The notes under the pieces: model-generated
What the model was told of the DNA's origin: nothing
Seen by the model: only the letters and a program-made list of their open reading frames with translations
Databases searched by the model: none
Made by a program: the position numbers and the translations under genes
Assembly: GCA_907163075.1 (NCBI GenBank)
Contig: CAJQTY010000001.1
Span: 1,984,001 to 2,048,000, forward strand
Direction of reading: 5' to 3'
Source: an uncultured Rhodocyclaceae bacterium
Lineage (GTDB): Bacteria > Pseudomonadota > Gammaproteobacteria > Burkholderiales > Rhodocyclaceae
Length of the DNA: 64,000 nucleotides
In this document: positions 17,512 through 28,013 of the stretch, one piece after another
Layout: each line of letters starts with the position of its first letter
Position numbering within the stretch: the first letter of the stretch is position 1

Positions 17512-19035
17512 ATGGCGCTGATGATCTGGAGCAAGCATTTCGTTACGGGAATTGATGTGATCGACACCCAGCACAAGGGTCTGGTTGATCTGATCAATGC
17601 CGCCGCGCCGCAACTTGCCGCCATCGGTGACGCACCCGCGCGCGGTGTGCGCCCCTTGCTCGATCGCCTGGCAGACTACGCCTTGACGCACTTCCATTAT
17701 GAGGAAGCGCTGATGCTGGCGAGCGAAGTCGATCCGCGCTACGTGACGCAGCACCAGCGTTCGCACACCTCGTTCGCCCAGGAAGTCCTGCAGATGATTC
17801 GCGACGCGAGTGCGGACAACAACGTCAGCGGTGCAAATCTGCTGCGTTTTCTGACCAGCTGGCTGACCTTCCACATCCTTTCCGAAGACCAGCACCTGGC
17901 TTGCCAATTGCGCGCCATCCAGGCCGGCGCATCGCCTGCCGAGGCTCTGGCGACCGTGCCCACCAGCGACCCCTCCGCTACCGCGGTGCTGGTCGGCGCG
18001 CTGACCGATCTGTTCAGCCTCGTTACACTGCGCAACCGGTCCCTGAAAGCGCTCAATGAGCAATTGCGCCTGGCCAAGAACGAACAGGCGCGCGCCAACG
18101 AAGAGCTCGAAGCGCGGGTGGCCGAGAGAACCACTGCGCTGAAGCTCGCGAATATGGAGCTTGAGCGGGAACGCGGCGGGCTGCTGGCGTCGCTGACGCA
18201 GATTCAACAGGCGCAGGCGCAACTTCTGCAGTCGGAAAAAATGGCCACCGTCGGCCAGCTGGCAGCTGGCGTGGCGCACGAAATCAGCAATCCGATCGAT
18301 CTTGCAAGCGCCAACGTCAGTGCCCTGAACACTTATTCCGAACGACTTATCGCACTCATCGACGCCTACCAAGAAATGGAGAGCGCACTCCCGTCCGACC
18401 ACCCGGTTCGCCGGGGCGTGGCCAGGGAGCGCGAGGGGATCGAGCTCGACTATCTGCGCCAGAATATTCCCGACCTGTTCCGCGAATCGAGCGAGGGGCT
18501 GGCCCGGGTCAAGCGCATCGTCAGCGATCTACGCGATTTTTCGCGCGCCGACGAAGGTGAATGGCAGGACGTGGATATCAATTACGGGCTCCAGAGCGCA
18601 CTCAACGTGGCCTGGAGCGAGCTCAAGCACAAAGCTGTAATCGTCACGGAGTTCGGCGAACTGCCGCCGGTTCGCTGCATCCCGGCACAGATCAACCAGG
18701 TGTTCATGAACCTGCTGGTCAATGCGGCGCAGGCCATCGAGACTTCGGGTGTCCTCACGCTGCGCACGAGCGTTGCCGATGGCAAAGTGCGGATCGAGAT
18801 CAGTGACACCGGGAAAGGTATTCCGGACGATTTGCAGAAGCGGATTTTCGAACCTTTCGTTACGACCAAGGCGGTCGGCCAGGGGCCCGGGCTGGGGCTG
18901 GCGATTTCCTGGGACATCATCAAGCGCCATGATGGCGCCATCGAAGTCAAGAGTGCCGCCGGTGCCGGAAGCACATTCACCGTCACGCTGCCCATCGCTG
19001 CCCGCGCCACGGCAGCCATGACCGAGGCGGCGTAA
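17512..19035 (+). CDS. Hemerythrin-domain sensor histidine kinase
   Basis: A soluble 507-residue fusion. Residues 1-135 are a bacteriohemerythrin domain with the di-iron ligands in order: H in IDTQHKGL, H and E in HFHYEEALM, HQRSH, then HILSEDQHL. A coiled coil follows (about 165-245, rich in E, A, R, Q). The kinase then has H-box GVAHEISNPID, N-box NQVFMNLLVNAAQA, G1 DTGKGI and G2 GPGLGLAIS. No membrane segment is present, so it probably senses oxygen, NO or redox state in the cytoplasm. No cognate response regulator is adjacent. AGGA lies upstream of the ATG. Confidence 0.9.
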   Translation: MALMIWSKHFVTGIDVIDTQHKGLVDLINAAAPQLAAIGDAPARGVRPLLDRLADYALTHFHYEEALMLASEVDPRYVTQHQRSHTSFAQEVLQMIRDASADNNVSGANLLRFLTSWLTFHILSEDQHLACQLRAIQAGASPAEALATVPTSDPSATAVLVGALTDLFSLVTLRNRSLKALNEQLRLAKNEQARANEELEARVAERTTALKLANMELERERGGLLASLTQIQQAQAQLLQSEKMATVGQLAAGVAHEISNPIDLASANVSALNTYSERLIALIDAYQEMESALPSDHPVRRGVAREREGIELDYLRQNIPDLFRESSEGLARVKRIVSDLRDFSRADEGEWQDVDINYGLQSALNVAWSELKHKAVIVTEFGELPPVRCIPAQINQVFMNLLVNAAQAIETSGVLTLRTSVADGKVRIEISDTGKGIPDDLQKRIFEPFVTTKAVGQGPGLGLAISWDIIKRHDGAIEVKSAAGAGSTFTVTLPIAARATAAMTEAA

Positions 19036-19111
19036 GTCACGACATCGGGGAAGCCGGCTGTTACGAACGCCCTCCTCTGCCTGGTGGCCCGCTTCGCTTC
19101 CGGCACCGGCC

Positions 19112-21049
19112 TCAGGTCGACGGCGCGTTCGATAGCGTCGTGCAGTTCAGCCATTGAACGAGGCAGGCGCTCAGCTTGTCGATGGCGACCGGCTTGGTCA
19201 GGTAGTCGTTCATGCCGGCGGCCAGGCACTTTTCCCGATCGCCGCTCATGGCATGCGCGGTCATGGCGACGATCGGCGTTTTGACGCCCAGTTCGCGCAG
19301 GCGCCGCGTCGCGGCATAGCCGTCCATTTTCGGCATCTGGCAGTCCATCAGGATCAGGTCGTACGGCCCGGCTGTCGCCATGTCGACAGCCTCCAGCCCG
19401 TCCCGCGCCTTGGCCACGGCCCGCTGCCCGAGCTTGGCCAGAATGCCCTGCATGACCATCATGTTGACGGCATTATCCTCGACGACCAGCAGGCGGGCTT
19501 CGCGTACTTTCCCGGCGCCTGGCAAATTCCGGCCCGAGGTCGCGTCCGTCGACGGAGGCCCCGCTTCCATGCCGGGCCGTGACGCCTGCTCAAGTGCAAT
19601 GTCCAGGCTGAAGGTAGTTCCCCGGTTTTCCTGGCTGACCACCGTGATGCAGCCTCCCATCAATTCGACGAGCTGTTTGCTGATTGCCAGGCCAAGTCCG
19701 GTGCCGCCGTATTTGCGGGTGGTCGATGGATCGGCCTGTTCGAACGGGGAAAAAATCTTGTCGAGGTTTTCGCCGGCGATGCCGATTCCCGTATCCTGCA
19801 CCTCGACGTGCAGGACGATACGATCGCCGCGGTCGGGCCGCCGGGACGCGCGCAAGGAAACCTTTCCCGCCGGGGTGAACTTGAGCGCATTGCCGACAAG
19901 GTTGTTGAGGATCTGGCGGATCCGCCCCGGATCGCCGCGCAGGCGCAGCGGTACGGCCGGATCGAGCTGCCACTCGAAGGCGATACCCTTCTCGGCCGCC
20001 CGCAAGCCATTGAAATCGGCGAATTCCTGGAGCAGCGTCAGCAGGTTGAAATCGATCGTTTCCAGCGCCAGCTTCCGCGCCTCGATTTTCGAGAAATCGA
20101 GAATATCGTTGATGATCGACAGCAGCGCCTCCGAACTCGAACGGATGATGCCCAGGTAGCGCTTCTGCTCGGCGTCGAGCGGGGAATCGAGCAGCAGCGT
20201 GGTCATGCCCATGACGCCGTTCATCGGCGTGCGGATTTCGTGCGACATCATGGCCAGGAAATCGGCCTTGGCCTGATTGGCCGATTCCGCCTTTTCGCGC
20301 GCCGCGATCAGATCCTGCTCGATGCGAATGCGTTCGCTGATGTCGTTGAAGCCGAACACGCGGCCGATGATGCGTTCATCGAGGTACTGCGGCAGCGACT
20401 TGCACTGGAACACCCGGCCGTCCTTGAGCTGGAGCAGGTCTTCGCTGGCCTTGCTGGCGACGATCTCGCGCAGCCGCTGCCCGATGATCCCGGAATCGAC
20501 AACCTGGCCGGAAATGAACTCGAGGATCGCGGCATCATCGTGACTGAGCAGCAGTTCCTCAGGAAGCTGCCACATCGAACTGAACAGGCGGTTCATGTTG
20601 GCGATCCGGCCCTGCCAGTCGATAACCAGGATGCCGTTGCCCGTCGATTCCAGCGTCGCCCTGAGCTGTGAAGCGGTGCGCGCCAGGTCGTCGGCGAGGT
20701 GCAGCTCATCCCGGATTTCCCTGGCCTGGACCAGCAGCCAGCGCCTGCCGTCCAGTTCCACCGCCGTAACCGACTTGTTCGCCATGCGCATCGAACCATC
20801 GGCGCACAGGTACAGCCCTTCCTGCGAGGTGATGTTGGCGTACTGCCCGCTACGCACTTCCTCCCAGTAGAAGACATCTTGCAGGGCGCTTTCCACGTCG
20901 AGAATGCTCTTTTCGAGCAGTTCGTCCTCGCTGTACCCGAGGCTTTTCTGAGCGACGCGGTTGGCCAGCACGATGCGCAGACTTTCCGGTTCGACCAGGA
21001 GGATCATCTGCTCGGCGTGGTCGAGCAACAGGCGTTCGAGGCCACTCAC
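19112..21049 (-). CDS. Hybrid histidine kinase (PAS-PAS-HisKA-HATPase-REC)
   Basis: 645 residues, soluble. Two PAS-like regions (about 5-120 and 130-250) come before HisKA ([15 protein letters not shown]), HATPase (N-box [32 protein letters not shown]) and a C-terminal receiver ([10 protein letters not shown], phospho-acceptor in [14 protein letters not shown], lysine in DYLTKPV). The start is GTG at 21049, overlapping the stop of the upstream HD-GYP gene by four bases (GTGA). A longer frame exists only because it shadows that gene. Co-translation with an HD-GYP protein suggests control of c-di-GMP breakdown. Confidence 0.88.
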   Translation of the reverse strand: MSGLERLLLDHAEQMILLVEPESLRIVLANRVAQKSLGYSEDELLEKSILDVESALQDVFYWEEVRSGQYANITSQEGLYLCADGSMRMANKSVTAVELDGRRWLLVQAREIRDELHLADDLARTASQLRATLESTGNGILVIDWQGRIANMNRLFSSMWQLPEELLLSHDDAAILEFISGQVVDSGIIGQRLREIVASKASEDLLQLKDGRVFQCKSLPQYLDERIIGRVFGFNDISERIRIEQDLIAAREKAESANQAKADFLAMMSHEIRTPMNGVMGMTTLLLDSPLDAEQKRYLGIIRSSSEALLSIINDILDFSKIEARKLALETIDFNLLTLLQEFADFNGLRAAEKGIAFEWQLDPAVPLRLRGDPGRIRQILNNLVGNALKFTPAGKVSLRASRRPDRGDRIVLHVEVQDTGIGIAGENLDKIFSPFEQADPSTTRKYGGTGLGLAISKQLVELMGGCITVVSQENRGTTFSLDIALEQASRPGMEAGPPSTDATSGRNLPGAGKVREARLLVVEDNAVNMMVMQGILAKLGQRAVAKARDGLEAVDMATAGPYDLILMDCQMPKMDGYAATRRLRELGVKTPIVAMTAHAMSGDREKCLAAGMNDYLTKPVAIDKLSACLVQWLNCTTLSNAPST

Positions 21050-22365
21050 TGTTTCGCCGCCTTCTTGCTCGGCGTACCGGCATCGAAGTAATAGCTCACC
21101 CGCTTGCGCGGGCTGAGGTAGTTGTAGATCTCGCGCGGCAGCTGTAGCGGCCGGATGGCCTTGGTGATATTGACGTCGAGCTCGGTTTCCAAGTCCACCA
21201 GGATGGCTTCTTCCTTGGGAATGTCGGCGTCGTAGGTGACGATCATCGGCTTCATCGGTCGCGCGGTGTTGATGGTGGCGACCATCCCGAAGACGCCGTT
21301 GGACAACTGGACGATGGTTCCCGGCGGGTAGACGCCGAGGCAGCGGACGAAAACCTGCAGCAGCTTGGGATCGAACTTGCTGCGCAGCTTGGCGAACATG
21401 GTCGCCAGCGCCTCGTGCGGCGTCACCGCGTTGGCGACGTTCAGCGGGTTGCACAGCTCGTCGTAGCCGTTGGTGATCGCCACGATGCGCGCCAGCAGCG
21501 TGACCGCTTCACCCTTGAGTTTCCGCGGATAGCCGGTGCCGTCGAAAAGCTCGTGGTGCTCGCCGATGATCGCCAGCGTCAGCGGCGAAAACTTCAGCTC
21601 CTGCCCGATAGTCACGCCGTACTCGCAATGCAGCTCGTAGTAGTTGCGTTCGGAGGCCGTCAGCGGTTCCATCTTCATCAGGATCTTGTTCGGGATTTGG
21701 CGCCGCCCGACATCGTGAAACAGCGCCCCCATGCCCAGCGACCGGGCCGCTTCGCTCGGCAGCTTGATGTCGCGCGCAATCATCAGCGACAGCATGGTGA
21801 CGTTCAGCGAATGGAAATACAGTTCCTCGCCGCCGGCCTTGTCGCCCATGACGTGGATCGCCAGTTCCGGGGCGCTGAGAATGGAATCGGCGATCTGCCC
21901 GACCAGCTTGCTCGCCTGCTCGACGGTTTCGGCCGGATTGGCCAGCAGGTTTTTCTCAACGTTGTGGATCGTCCTGGCCGTATCGATAAAGGCATGCTCG
22001 ATGCGCGCGGCGGCCTCGCGCTGCGCCTTGATCTTTTCGACCAGCGCCCGTTTGGCGGCAAGTGCCGGATGCTCGCGCGGCATCGGCACCGGCGTCGCTT
22101 CCTCGGCCCCTTTCTCAGCCCTTTCGTGGACGGCTTCCCCGGCGACTATTTCCGCCCGCGCCGCCGGCGGCTCCCGATCGCCGCGCGCCGGATCGTAGCG
22201 AACCTTTTTGAGCCCAAGGCCGCGAATGATGGCGATCTGCTCGTCGTCCTTGATCTTGAAGTTGTTAAAGGCGAACGGGTGCTCGAACCATTTCAGGTCA
22301 AGGTGGACGTACAACCCGATCGCCAGCTGATCCATCGAAATGTACAGATCTTCCGCTTCCTGCAT
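21046..22365 (-). CDS. HD-GYP c-di-GMP phosphodiesterase with N-terminal DUF3391
   Basis: 439 residues. The N-terminal DUF3391-type domain (about 1-70; [16 protein letters not shown]) and a charged linker lead to the HD-GYP domain. It shows [22 protein letters not shown], the defining [16 protein letters not shown], and [16 protein letters not shown]. These metal ligands suggest a functional c-di-GMP hydrolase. The domain ends with [18 protein letters not shown]. It is the first gene of a two-gene operon with the overlapping hybrid kinase downstream. Confidence 0.9.
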   Translation of the reverse strand: MQEAEDLYISMDQLAIGLYVHLDLKWFEHPFAFNNFKIKDDEQIAIIRGLGLKKVRYDPARGDREPPAARAEIVAGEAVHERAEKGAEEATPVPMPREHPALAAKRALVEKIKAQREAAARIEHAFIDTARTIHNVEKNLLANPAETVEQASKLVGQIADSILSAPELAIHVMGDKAGGEELYFHSLNVTMLSLMIARDIKLPSEAARSLGMGALFHDVGRRQIPNKILMKMEPLTASERNYYELHCEYGVTIGQELKFSPLTLAIIGEHHELFDGTGYPRKLKGEAVTLLARIVAITNGYDELCNPLNVANAVTPHEALATMFAKLRSKFDPKLLQVFVRCLGVYPPGTIVQLSNGVFGMVATINTARPMKPMIVTYDADIPKEEAILVDLETELDVNITKAIRPLQLPREIYNYLSPRKRVSYYFDAGTPSKKAAKQ

Positions 22366-22439
22366 GGATGAAGCGCTCCCTGAATCCGTTCAAGCCTGCC
22401 ATGCACCATCCTAAGAGGTTTGCCGGGACTAGCCAAGAC

Positions 22440-22464
22440 AAAAAAACGCTGCCCGCGGGCAGCG
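22440..22464 (-). terminator. Intrinsic terminator of the TRAP transporter operon
   Basis: On the minus strand an 8-bp G+C-rich stem (CGCTGCCC / GGGCAGCG with small loop, 22446-22464) is followed by a run of T (A tract 22440-22446 on the plus strand). It lies about 30 bases beyond the stop of the TRAP permease gene. Confidence 0.8.
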
Positions 22465-22496
22465 TCCTGGAGACCGGAAAAACCCTCCGCGGCGAA

Positions 22497-25082
22497 TCAG
22501 ACGGGAGCCGCCGCCACCCGCCGGCGCTGCGCGAAGACCACCAGCATCAGCACGGCAAGCGTCGGCAGGAACATCCACTCAGGCGCCGGGCGCCTGTTCG
22601 CGACTTCGAGATCGGTCACCTTCTGCCCCTGCTGGAAGCCGGCCTTCTCGGCCTTGCTGCGGAACTTGACCGACATGACGTCGATCTGCCCGCCCATCGG
22701 GATCAGGCGCAGGCCGAATTTCTCCAGCCGCTGCGCCGGCTCGCCTGCCTCGCCGAGCGGAATCAGCATGCCTTTCTTGACCGGTTTGCCATTCTGGTCC
22801 TCGCCCTCGATCCAGACGCGCAGTTGCTCGTTAGCCGGGGCTTTGGCGATGACCTGCATGAGATCGGTCGCGGCGATCGTGTTGTAGGGCGGATAAACCA
22901 TGTCCATCCAGAAGTTCGGGCGGAACAGGCTGAACGCCACCAGCAGCAGGATGACCGTCTCGTACCATTTGCTGCGCGTGATGAACCAGTTCTGCGACGC
23001 GGCGACGAAGACCAGGCTGGCGACAATGGCGGAAACAACAGTCAGCATGAATTCCGGAATACTCTCGACACCGATCAGCAGCAGCTGCGTGTTGTAGATG
23101 AACATGAACGGCAGGACGCTGGTGCGAATGCTGTACCAGAACGCGGTGAAGCCGGTCAGCATTGGGTCGGCCTTGGCGATGCCCGCCGCCGCGTAGGCCG
23201 CCAGACCGACCGGCGGCGTCACGTCGGCCATGATGCCGAAATAGAAGACGAACATGTGGATGGCGATCAGCGGCACGATCAGCCCGCTCTGCGCTCCAAG
23301 CTCGACGACCACCGGCGCCATCAGCGTGGACACGATGATGTAGTTGGCCGTCGTCGGCACGCCCATGCCGAGGATCAGCGAGGCTACGGCGACCATCACC
23401 AGCATCAGCAGCAGATTGCCGGCGGAGATCATCTCGACCACCTCGGCGAGCACCAGCCCGATGCCGGTCAGCGTGACGGTGCCGACGATGATGCCGGCCG
23501 TCGAGGTGGCGATGGCGACGCCAACCATGTTGCGCGCTCCCGCGATGAGGCCGGTTTTCAGATCATGGAAGCCCTGCCGGAAGCCGTCCTGCACGCCGCC
23601 CGCGCCACGGAACCAGGCGCTGAGCGGACGCTGCGTGACCAGGATGAAGATGAGGAACATGGTGGCCCAGAAGGCCGAAAGCGCCGGCGAAAGCTCCTCG
23701 ATCATCAGGTTCCAGATGAGGGCTGCGACGGGCAGCAGGAAGTGCAGGCCGCTCTTGATCGTCGGGCCGACCGCGGGACACTTGAGGATCGGCGAGTTCG
23801 GATCCTCCATGTGCAGTTCGGGGTAGCCCGCCTCGTACTTGAGCAGGCCGATGTACGCCCCGAGCATGAGCAGGGCGATGATGACGATCGACCCGTCGCC
23901 GGCGACGTCCTTGATCCAGCCGAGGCCGAAATACACGATGTTGGCGAGCAGGATGACGCCGCTCACCGAGAGCAGAAAGCTGATCACGCGGTTCAGCGGG
24001 GGCGGCAGGTCGTCGCGCGGAATGCCACGGATATCCGATTTGCATGCTTCGAGGTGCACGATGTAGAAGAGCGCGATGTAGGACATCAGCGCCGGCAGCG
24101 CCGCGTGCTTGATGATCTGCGTGTAGGGGATGCCGACGTACTCGACCATCAGGAAGGCCGCGGCGCCCATCACCGGCGGCATGATCTGGCCATCGACCGA
24201 GGCCGCGGTCTCGACCGCGCCGGCGACGTGCGGCTTGTAGCCGACGCGCTTCATGAGCGGAATGGTGAAGGTGCCAACGGTTACCACGTTGGCGATCGAG
24301 CTGCCCGAGATGAGGCCGGTCAGGCCCGACGATACGACCGCCGCCTTGGCCGGGCCGCCGCGCATGTGGCCGAGGAAGGACAGCGCCGACTTGATGAAGT
24401 AGTTGCCGGCGCCGCCCGTATCGAGCAGGGCGCCGAAGAGAACGAAGAGAAAGACGAAACCCGACGACACACCAAGCGCGACGCCGAAAACGCCTTCGGT
24501 GGACAGCCACAGGTGGGTCATGCCCTTGTTGAACGACGCCCCCTTGTGCGCGATCATGTCCGGCATGTAGGAGCCGAAGAAGATGTAGCCGATGAAGAGG
24601 ATGGCCATCAGCGCCATCGGCAGGCCGACAACGCGGCGCGTCACTTCGAGCAGGAGGACGAGGCCGGTGAGTGCGACCGCCAGATCGAGAATGGTCGGCT
24701 GGCCGGGACGCGCGGCAAGCTGCGCGTAGAACAGGTAAAGGTAGGCGGCGCAAAACGCGCCGACCAGCCCGAGCACCCAGTCCTGCACCGGGATGCGGGT
24801 ACGTGGCGAGCTCTTGAGCGGCGGGAACAGCATGTAGCCCAGGAACATCGCGAAGGCCAGGTGGATCGACCGTGACTGGGTATCGTTGAGCACGAAAACA
24901 CCCAGCGAGAAAGGCAGCGGCGAGGCGATCCACAACTGGAACATCGACCACGCCAGCGCCGTATACATGACTATCTTGGCCGACAGGCCGCTCGGCCGGC
25001 GCCCGCCGGTATCGGATTCGGCGACCATCTGCCGGATTTCCTCGTCGGACATCTCCGACTTCTTGACTTCATCTTGACTCAC
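22497..25082 (-). CDS. TRAP transporter permease, fused small and large subunits (4TM/12TM)
   Basis: An inner-membrane protein of 861 residues fusing DctQ-like and DctM-like parts, as is normal for TAXI-type TRAP systems. Many membrane segments are seen, with the large-subunit motifs SGLTGLISGSSIANVVTVGTF, SVDGQIMPPVMGAAAFLM and LGMGVPTTANYIIVSTL. A C-terminal soluble tail with a PDZ-like stretch (KAEKAGFQQGQKVTDLEV) lies before a last membrane segment. The start is GTG at 25082 because GGGAG lies seven bases upstream. The binding-protein gene is just upstream on the same strand. Confidence 0.93.
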   Translation of the reverse strand: MSQDEVKKSEMSDEEIRQMVAESDTGGRRPSGLSAKIVMYTALAWSMFQLWIASPLPFSLGVFVLNDTQSRSIHLAFAMFLGYMLFPPLKSSPRTRIPVQDWVLGLVGAFCAAYLYLFYAQLAARPGQPTILDLAVALTGLVLLLEVTRRVVGLPMALMAILFIGYIFFGSYMPDMIAHKGASFNKGMTHLWLSTEGVFGVALGVSSGFVFLFVLFGALLDTGGAGNYFIKSALSFLGHMRGGPAKAAVVSSGLTGLISGSSIANVVTVGTFTIPLMKRVGYKPHVAGAVETAASVDGQIMPPVMGAAAFLMVEYVGIPYTQIIKHAALPALMSYIALFYIVHLEACKSDIRGIPRDDLPPPLNRVISFLLSVSGVILLANIVYFGLGWIKDVAGDGSIVIIALLMLGAYIGLLKYEAGYPELHMEDPNSPILKCPAVGPTIKSGLHFLLPVAALIWNLMIEELSPALSAFWATMFLIFILVTQRPLSAWFRGAGGVQDGFRQGFHDLKTGLIAGARNMVGVAIATSTAGIIVGTVTLTGIGLVLAEVVEMISAGNLLLMLVMVAVASLILGMGVPTTANYIIVSTLMAPVVVELGAQSGLIVPLIAIHMFVFYFGIMADVTPPVGLAAYAAAGIAKADPMLTGFTAFWYSIRTSVLPFMFIYNTQLLLIGVESIPEFMLTVVSAIVASLVFVAASQNWFITRSKWYETVILLLVAFSLFRPNFWMDMVYPPYNTIAATDLMQVIAKAPANEQLRVWIEGEDQNGKPVKKGMLIPLGEAGEPAQRLEKFGLRLIPMGGQIDVMSVKFRSKAEKAGFQQGQKVTDLEVANRRPAPEWMFLPTLAVLMLVVFAQRRRVAAAPV

Positions 25083-25128
25083 TGGGGGCTCCCTGTTCTT
25101 GATTTCATCCTGAACGCCACAAACCAAG

Positions 25129-25151
25129 ACGGCTCCTCTGCGGAGCCGTCC
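25129..25151 (-). terminator. Intercistronic hairpin, probable attenuator between binding protein and permease
   Basis: A perfect 9-bp stem (GACGGCTCC / GGAGCCGTC) with a 5-base loop lies between the TAXI binding-protein stop and the permease start. Only a weak T-rich stretch (TTGGTTTG) follows on the minus strand. Partial termination or 3'-end protection would give more binding protein than permease, as such transporters need. Confidence 0.55.
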
Positions 25152-25190
25152 GGCGAGCAACGGGCGAGTATCGTTTCGCCAGCCGGGCTC

Positions 25191-26162
25191 TTACATCCAG
25201 CCCTTTTCCTTGTAGTACTTGACGGCACCCGGATGCAGCGGGGCCGACATGCCGTTCTTGATCATGTCCTTCGGATCGAGGTTGGCGAGCGCCGGATGCA
25301 GCTTCTTGAACTCTTCGAAGTTGTCGAAGACCGCCGAAACCATGGCATAGACGACGTTATCCGGCACCTTGGCCGAAGTCACGAAGCTGGCCACGACGCC
25401 GAAGGTCTTGGTCGCCTCCGGGTTGCCCGGATACATGCCACCCGGAATCGTGGCATAGGCGAAGTACGGGTAATCCTTGACCAACTTGTCGACGGCCGGG
25501 CCGCTGATCGGCACCAGCTTGGCGCCGCAGGTGGTGGTCGGATCCTGGATGTTGGCCGCCGGGCTGGCGACGACGAAGCCAAAGCCGTCGATCTTGTTGT
25601 CGCACAGCGCGGCACCGTGCTCGTCAGGCTTCAGCTCCGAGGTCAGCGTGAAATCGCTGGTCTTCATGCCCGCATTGGCCATCAGCATGTCGATCGTGGC
25701 GCGCGTGCCGGAACCGGGATTGCCCACGTTGAAGCGCTTGCCCTTGAAGTCCTCGAATTTCTTGACGTTCGCTTCCTTGCGCGAAAGCACCATCAGCGCT
25801 TCCGGAAATACCGAGAACACTGCGCGCAGATCGCTGTGCGCGCCGCCTTCCTTGAACTGCGCCAGCCCCTTGACGGCGTTGTACTCGACGTCGGACTGGG
25901 CAACGCCGAAATCAAGTTCGCCGGCCTTGATGGTGTTGATGTTGTAGACCGAGGCGGCGGTGCTCTCCACCGAGCAGCGGATGCCATGCTTGGCGCGTTC
26001 CTTGTTCATCAGGCGGCAGATCGCGCCGCCCGCCACGTAGTACACCCCGGTCACGCCACCAGTGCCGATGGTGACGAACTTCTGCTCGGCGGCCATGGCG
26101 ACGGGGCTGGTCAGCGTTGCGGCAAACGACAAAGCGGCAGCGATAAGAGTCAGTTTTTTCAT
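25191..26162 (-). CDS. TAXI-family TRAP transporter solute-binding protein
   Basis: A periplasmic protein of 323 residues with a signal peptide ([19 protein letters not shown], cleavage after AMA). The TAXI fold is indicated by [20 protein letters not shown], the [20 protein letters not shown] block and [19 protein letters not shown]. The start at 26162 is chosen because AGGAG lies ten bases upstream and the signal peptide begins there. It works with the fused permease downstream. Characterised TAXI proteins bind glutamate/glutamine or dicarboxylates; the ligand here is not known. Confidence 0.92.
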   Translation of the reverse strand: MKKLTLIAAALSFAATLTSPVAMAAEQKFVTIGTGGVTGVYYVAGGAICRLMNKERAKHGIRCSVESTAASVYNINTIKAGELDFGVAQSDVEYNAVKGLAQFKEGGAHSDLRAVFSVFPEALMVLSRKEANVKKFEDFKGKRFNVGNPGSGTRATIDMLMANAGMKTSDFTLTSELKPDEHGAALCDNKIDGFGFVVASPAANIQDPTTTCGAKLVPISGPAVDKLVKDYPYFAYATIPGGMYPGNPEATKTFGVVASFVTSAKVPDNVVYAMVSAVFDNFEEFKKLHPALANLDPKDMIKNGMSAPLHPGAVKYYKEKGWM

Positions 26163-26458
26163 GCGTGATATCTCCTGAAAGGATTGAATACTCTGAAAAT
26201 CAATAAGGAGCCGACAAGTGCCCAGCCTTCGTTTGTTCGACAACTCGCCGACTTGTTTTCTTGGCCAAGCCCATGCAGGGAGTGTGCCATATAGGAAGCA
26301 TTTCGCACAGTACGCCGTAACTTTTTGTTTTCCTGTTCACCCGCGCAAAGGTCCGGTGCAAGCGGGCTGATCGCCGGAAAACTTACGCCCTGCGCTGGTG
26401 CCCGAAAGGCTCGCCGTGCCCCGCTTCGGCTCACCAGGAACCGACGCCCGCGCGTGAA

Positions 26459-27859
26459 CTAGCGCCCGAGCGCTTCGCCGAGAAAGCGTTCAAGCCGGGG
26501 GTCGAGCGCGTAGGCGACATTGAAGCGCATCCAGGGCGAGGGCTGCATCTGGGGCCGGAAGATGTTGCCCGGCGCCAGCAGGATGCCGGACTGGGCCGCC
26601 TGCGTCGCCAGATGCACGGAGTCGGCGATGCCCGGCGCCTGCGCCCAGACGAACATTCCGCCCTGCGGCTCGGCGTAGATTTTCAGGCCCGATCTTTCGA
26701 GCAGCCTGAGCGTGCCGGTGATGGCGTCGGCCAGCCGCCCCTGGGTGCGTTCGGTGAATTTTCGGTAATGCCCTTCGGTAAGCATCAGGTAAACCAGGCG
26801 CTCGGCGAATTCGGAGGTCGACAGGCAACTGACGATCTTGACGTCGGTGAGCGCGGCGGCGAGATCCGGGCTGGCCGCCAGAAAGCCGACGCGCAGGTTG
26901 GCCGACAGCGTCTTGGAGAAACTGCCGACATAGATGACGCGGCGCAACTGGTCGAGCTGCGCGACGCGCGTCGTCGGGACGGGGTAGAGGTCGGCATTGA
27001 TGTCGTCTTCGACAATCAGGAAGTCGTGCTTTTCGGCCAGTTGCAGGATGCGAAAAGCCACTGCCGCGGAGATGTTGCCGGCCGTCGGGTTGTGCAACAC
27101 CGAGTGGGTAAAGAAGGCCTTCGGCCGGTGCTCGGCGAGCAGGCTCTCAAGCGCCGGCACGTCCGGCCCATCCATCGTGCGCGGTACGCCGACGAGATTG
27201 ACGCCGTACAGGCGCAAGTTGGCGAACAGGTTCCAGTAACCGGGGTCGTCGACGAACACGCAGTCGCCGGCCTTGAGCAGATAGCGGGCGATCATGTCGA
27301 GCGCCTGCGTGGCGCCGACCGTCAGGACGATCTGGCCAGCCGGGGCGGCGATGCCGATTTCTCCAAGCTTGATCTGGATCTGCTCGCGCAGCGGGCGATA
27401 GCCCTGTGCCGTGCCGTAGCTGACCACCTTGGTGTCGGCGCGGCGCGCCAGTGTGCGGATGTTGCGCTGCACGCCAACCTCGTCCATCCACTCCGGCGGC
27501 AGCCAGCCGACGCCAACTTTCAACCGGCCGCTCTCCGTTTCCAGGCTCTGGTGCATGACGCCGGCGTTATCGAAGGCGCGTTCGATCTCGCCGCTGCGCT
27601 GCATCAGGGCGGGCGTTTCCTGGCGCGCGGCAACGTAGAATCCGGCGCCCCGACGCGATTGCAGATAGCCGAGTGCGACCAGCCGGTCGTAGGCCTCGAC
27701 GACGGTAAAGCGGCTAACGCCATGCTCGCTGGCCATCGTGCGGATCGGCGGCAGGCGCATGCCGGGGCGCAGTACGCGATCGTCGATCAGGTTGCGCGCG
27801 CCGATGACGATCTGGTCGACGAGGGGCAGGCTGGATTGGCTGTTCAGGCTGAGTTGCAT
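26459..27859 (-). CDS. MocR-type regulator: GntR winged helix fused to aminotransferase domain
   Basis: 466 residues. An N-terminal GntR-type winged helix (about 1-75; LPLVDQIVIGARNLIDDRVL, MASEHGVSRFTVVEAYDRL, RRGAGFYV) is followed by a fold-type I PLP domain. The PLP lysine is expected in VGSFSKTLSANLRVGFL, and the cofactor-contacting aspartate in VDDPGYWN or VEDDINADL. The ATG at 27859 is chosen because MocR proteins begin just before this helix; the longer frame reads through the operator region. It lies between the TRAP genes and the glutamate-cyclase-like genes and probably controls neighbours in response to an amino compound. Confidence 0.9.
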   Translation of the reverse strand: MQLSLNSQSSLPLVDQIVIGARNLIDDRVLRPGMRLPPIRTMASEHGVSRFTVVEAYDRLVALGYLQSRRGAGFYVAARQETPALMQRSGEIERAFDNAGVMHQSLETESGRLKVGVGWLPPEWMDEVGVQRNIRTLARRADTKVVSYGTAQGYRPLREQIQIKLGEIGIAAPAGQIVLTVGATQALDMIARYLLKAGDCVFVDDPGYWNLFANLRLYGVNLVGVPRTMDGPDVPALESLLAEHRPKAFFTHSVLHNPTAGNISAAVAFRILQLAEKHDFLIVEDDINADLYPVPTTRVAQLDQLRRVIYVGSFSKTLSANLRVGFLAASPDLAAALTDVKIVSCLSTSEFAERLVYLMLTEGHYRKFTERTQGRLADAITGTLRLLERSGLKIYAEPQGGMFVWAQAPGIADSVHLATQAAQSGILLAPGNIFRPQMQPSPWMRFNVAYALDPRLERFLGEALGR

Positions 27860-27894
27860 GGTTGTCGCTATTCCGCTACATAGTTCAGGGTCGG

Positions 27895-27924
27895 CACTGT
27901 ACTGGTGAGATTCCCGGTACAGTG
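27895..27924. promoter_or_regulatory. Dyad operator, probably for the MocR regulator
   Basis: CACTGTAC (27895-27902) and its exact complement GTACAGTG (27917-27924) have centres 22 bp apart, two helical turns. They lie 36 bases upstream of the mocR-like start, in the region shared with the divergent lipoprotein gene. Two spaced half-sites on one DNA face are typical of MocR operators. The assignment to this regulator is an inference from position. Confidence 0.55.
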
Positions 27925-28013
27925 TCTTTACATGAATACACAATTGTATCTGTGCTCTGTATAAATTGTCCGGTATTGTCTGTTCTCCGTCAATTGTTTT
28001 GTTGGAGGGCATC

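Noticed and set aside
22368-24875. 835-codon open frame on the plus strand
   Set aside because: It is antisense to the TRAP permease, rich in D, R, H, Q and without any domain; an artefact of high G+C codon use.
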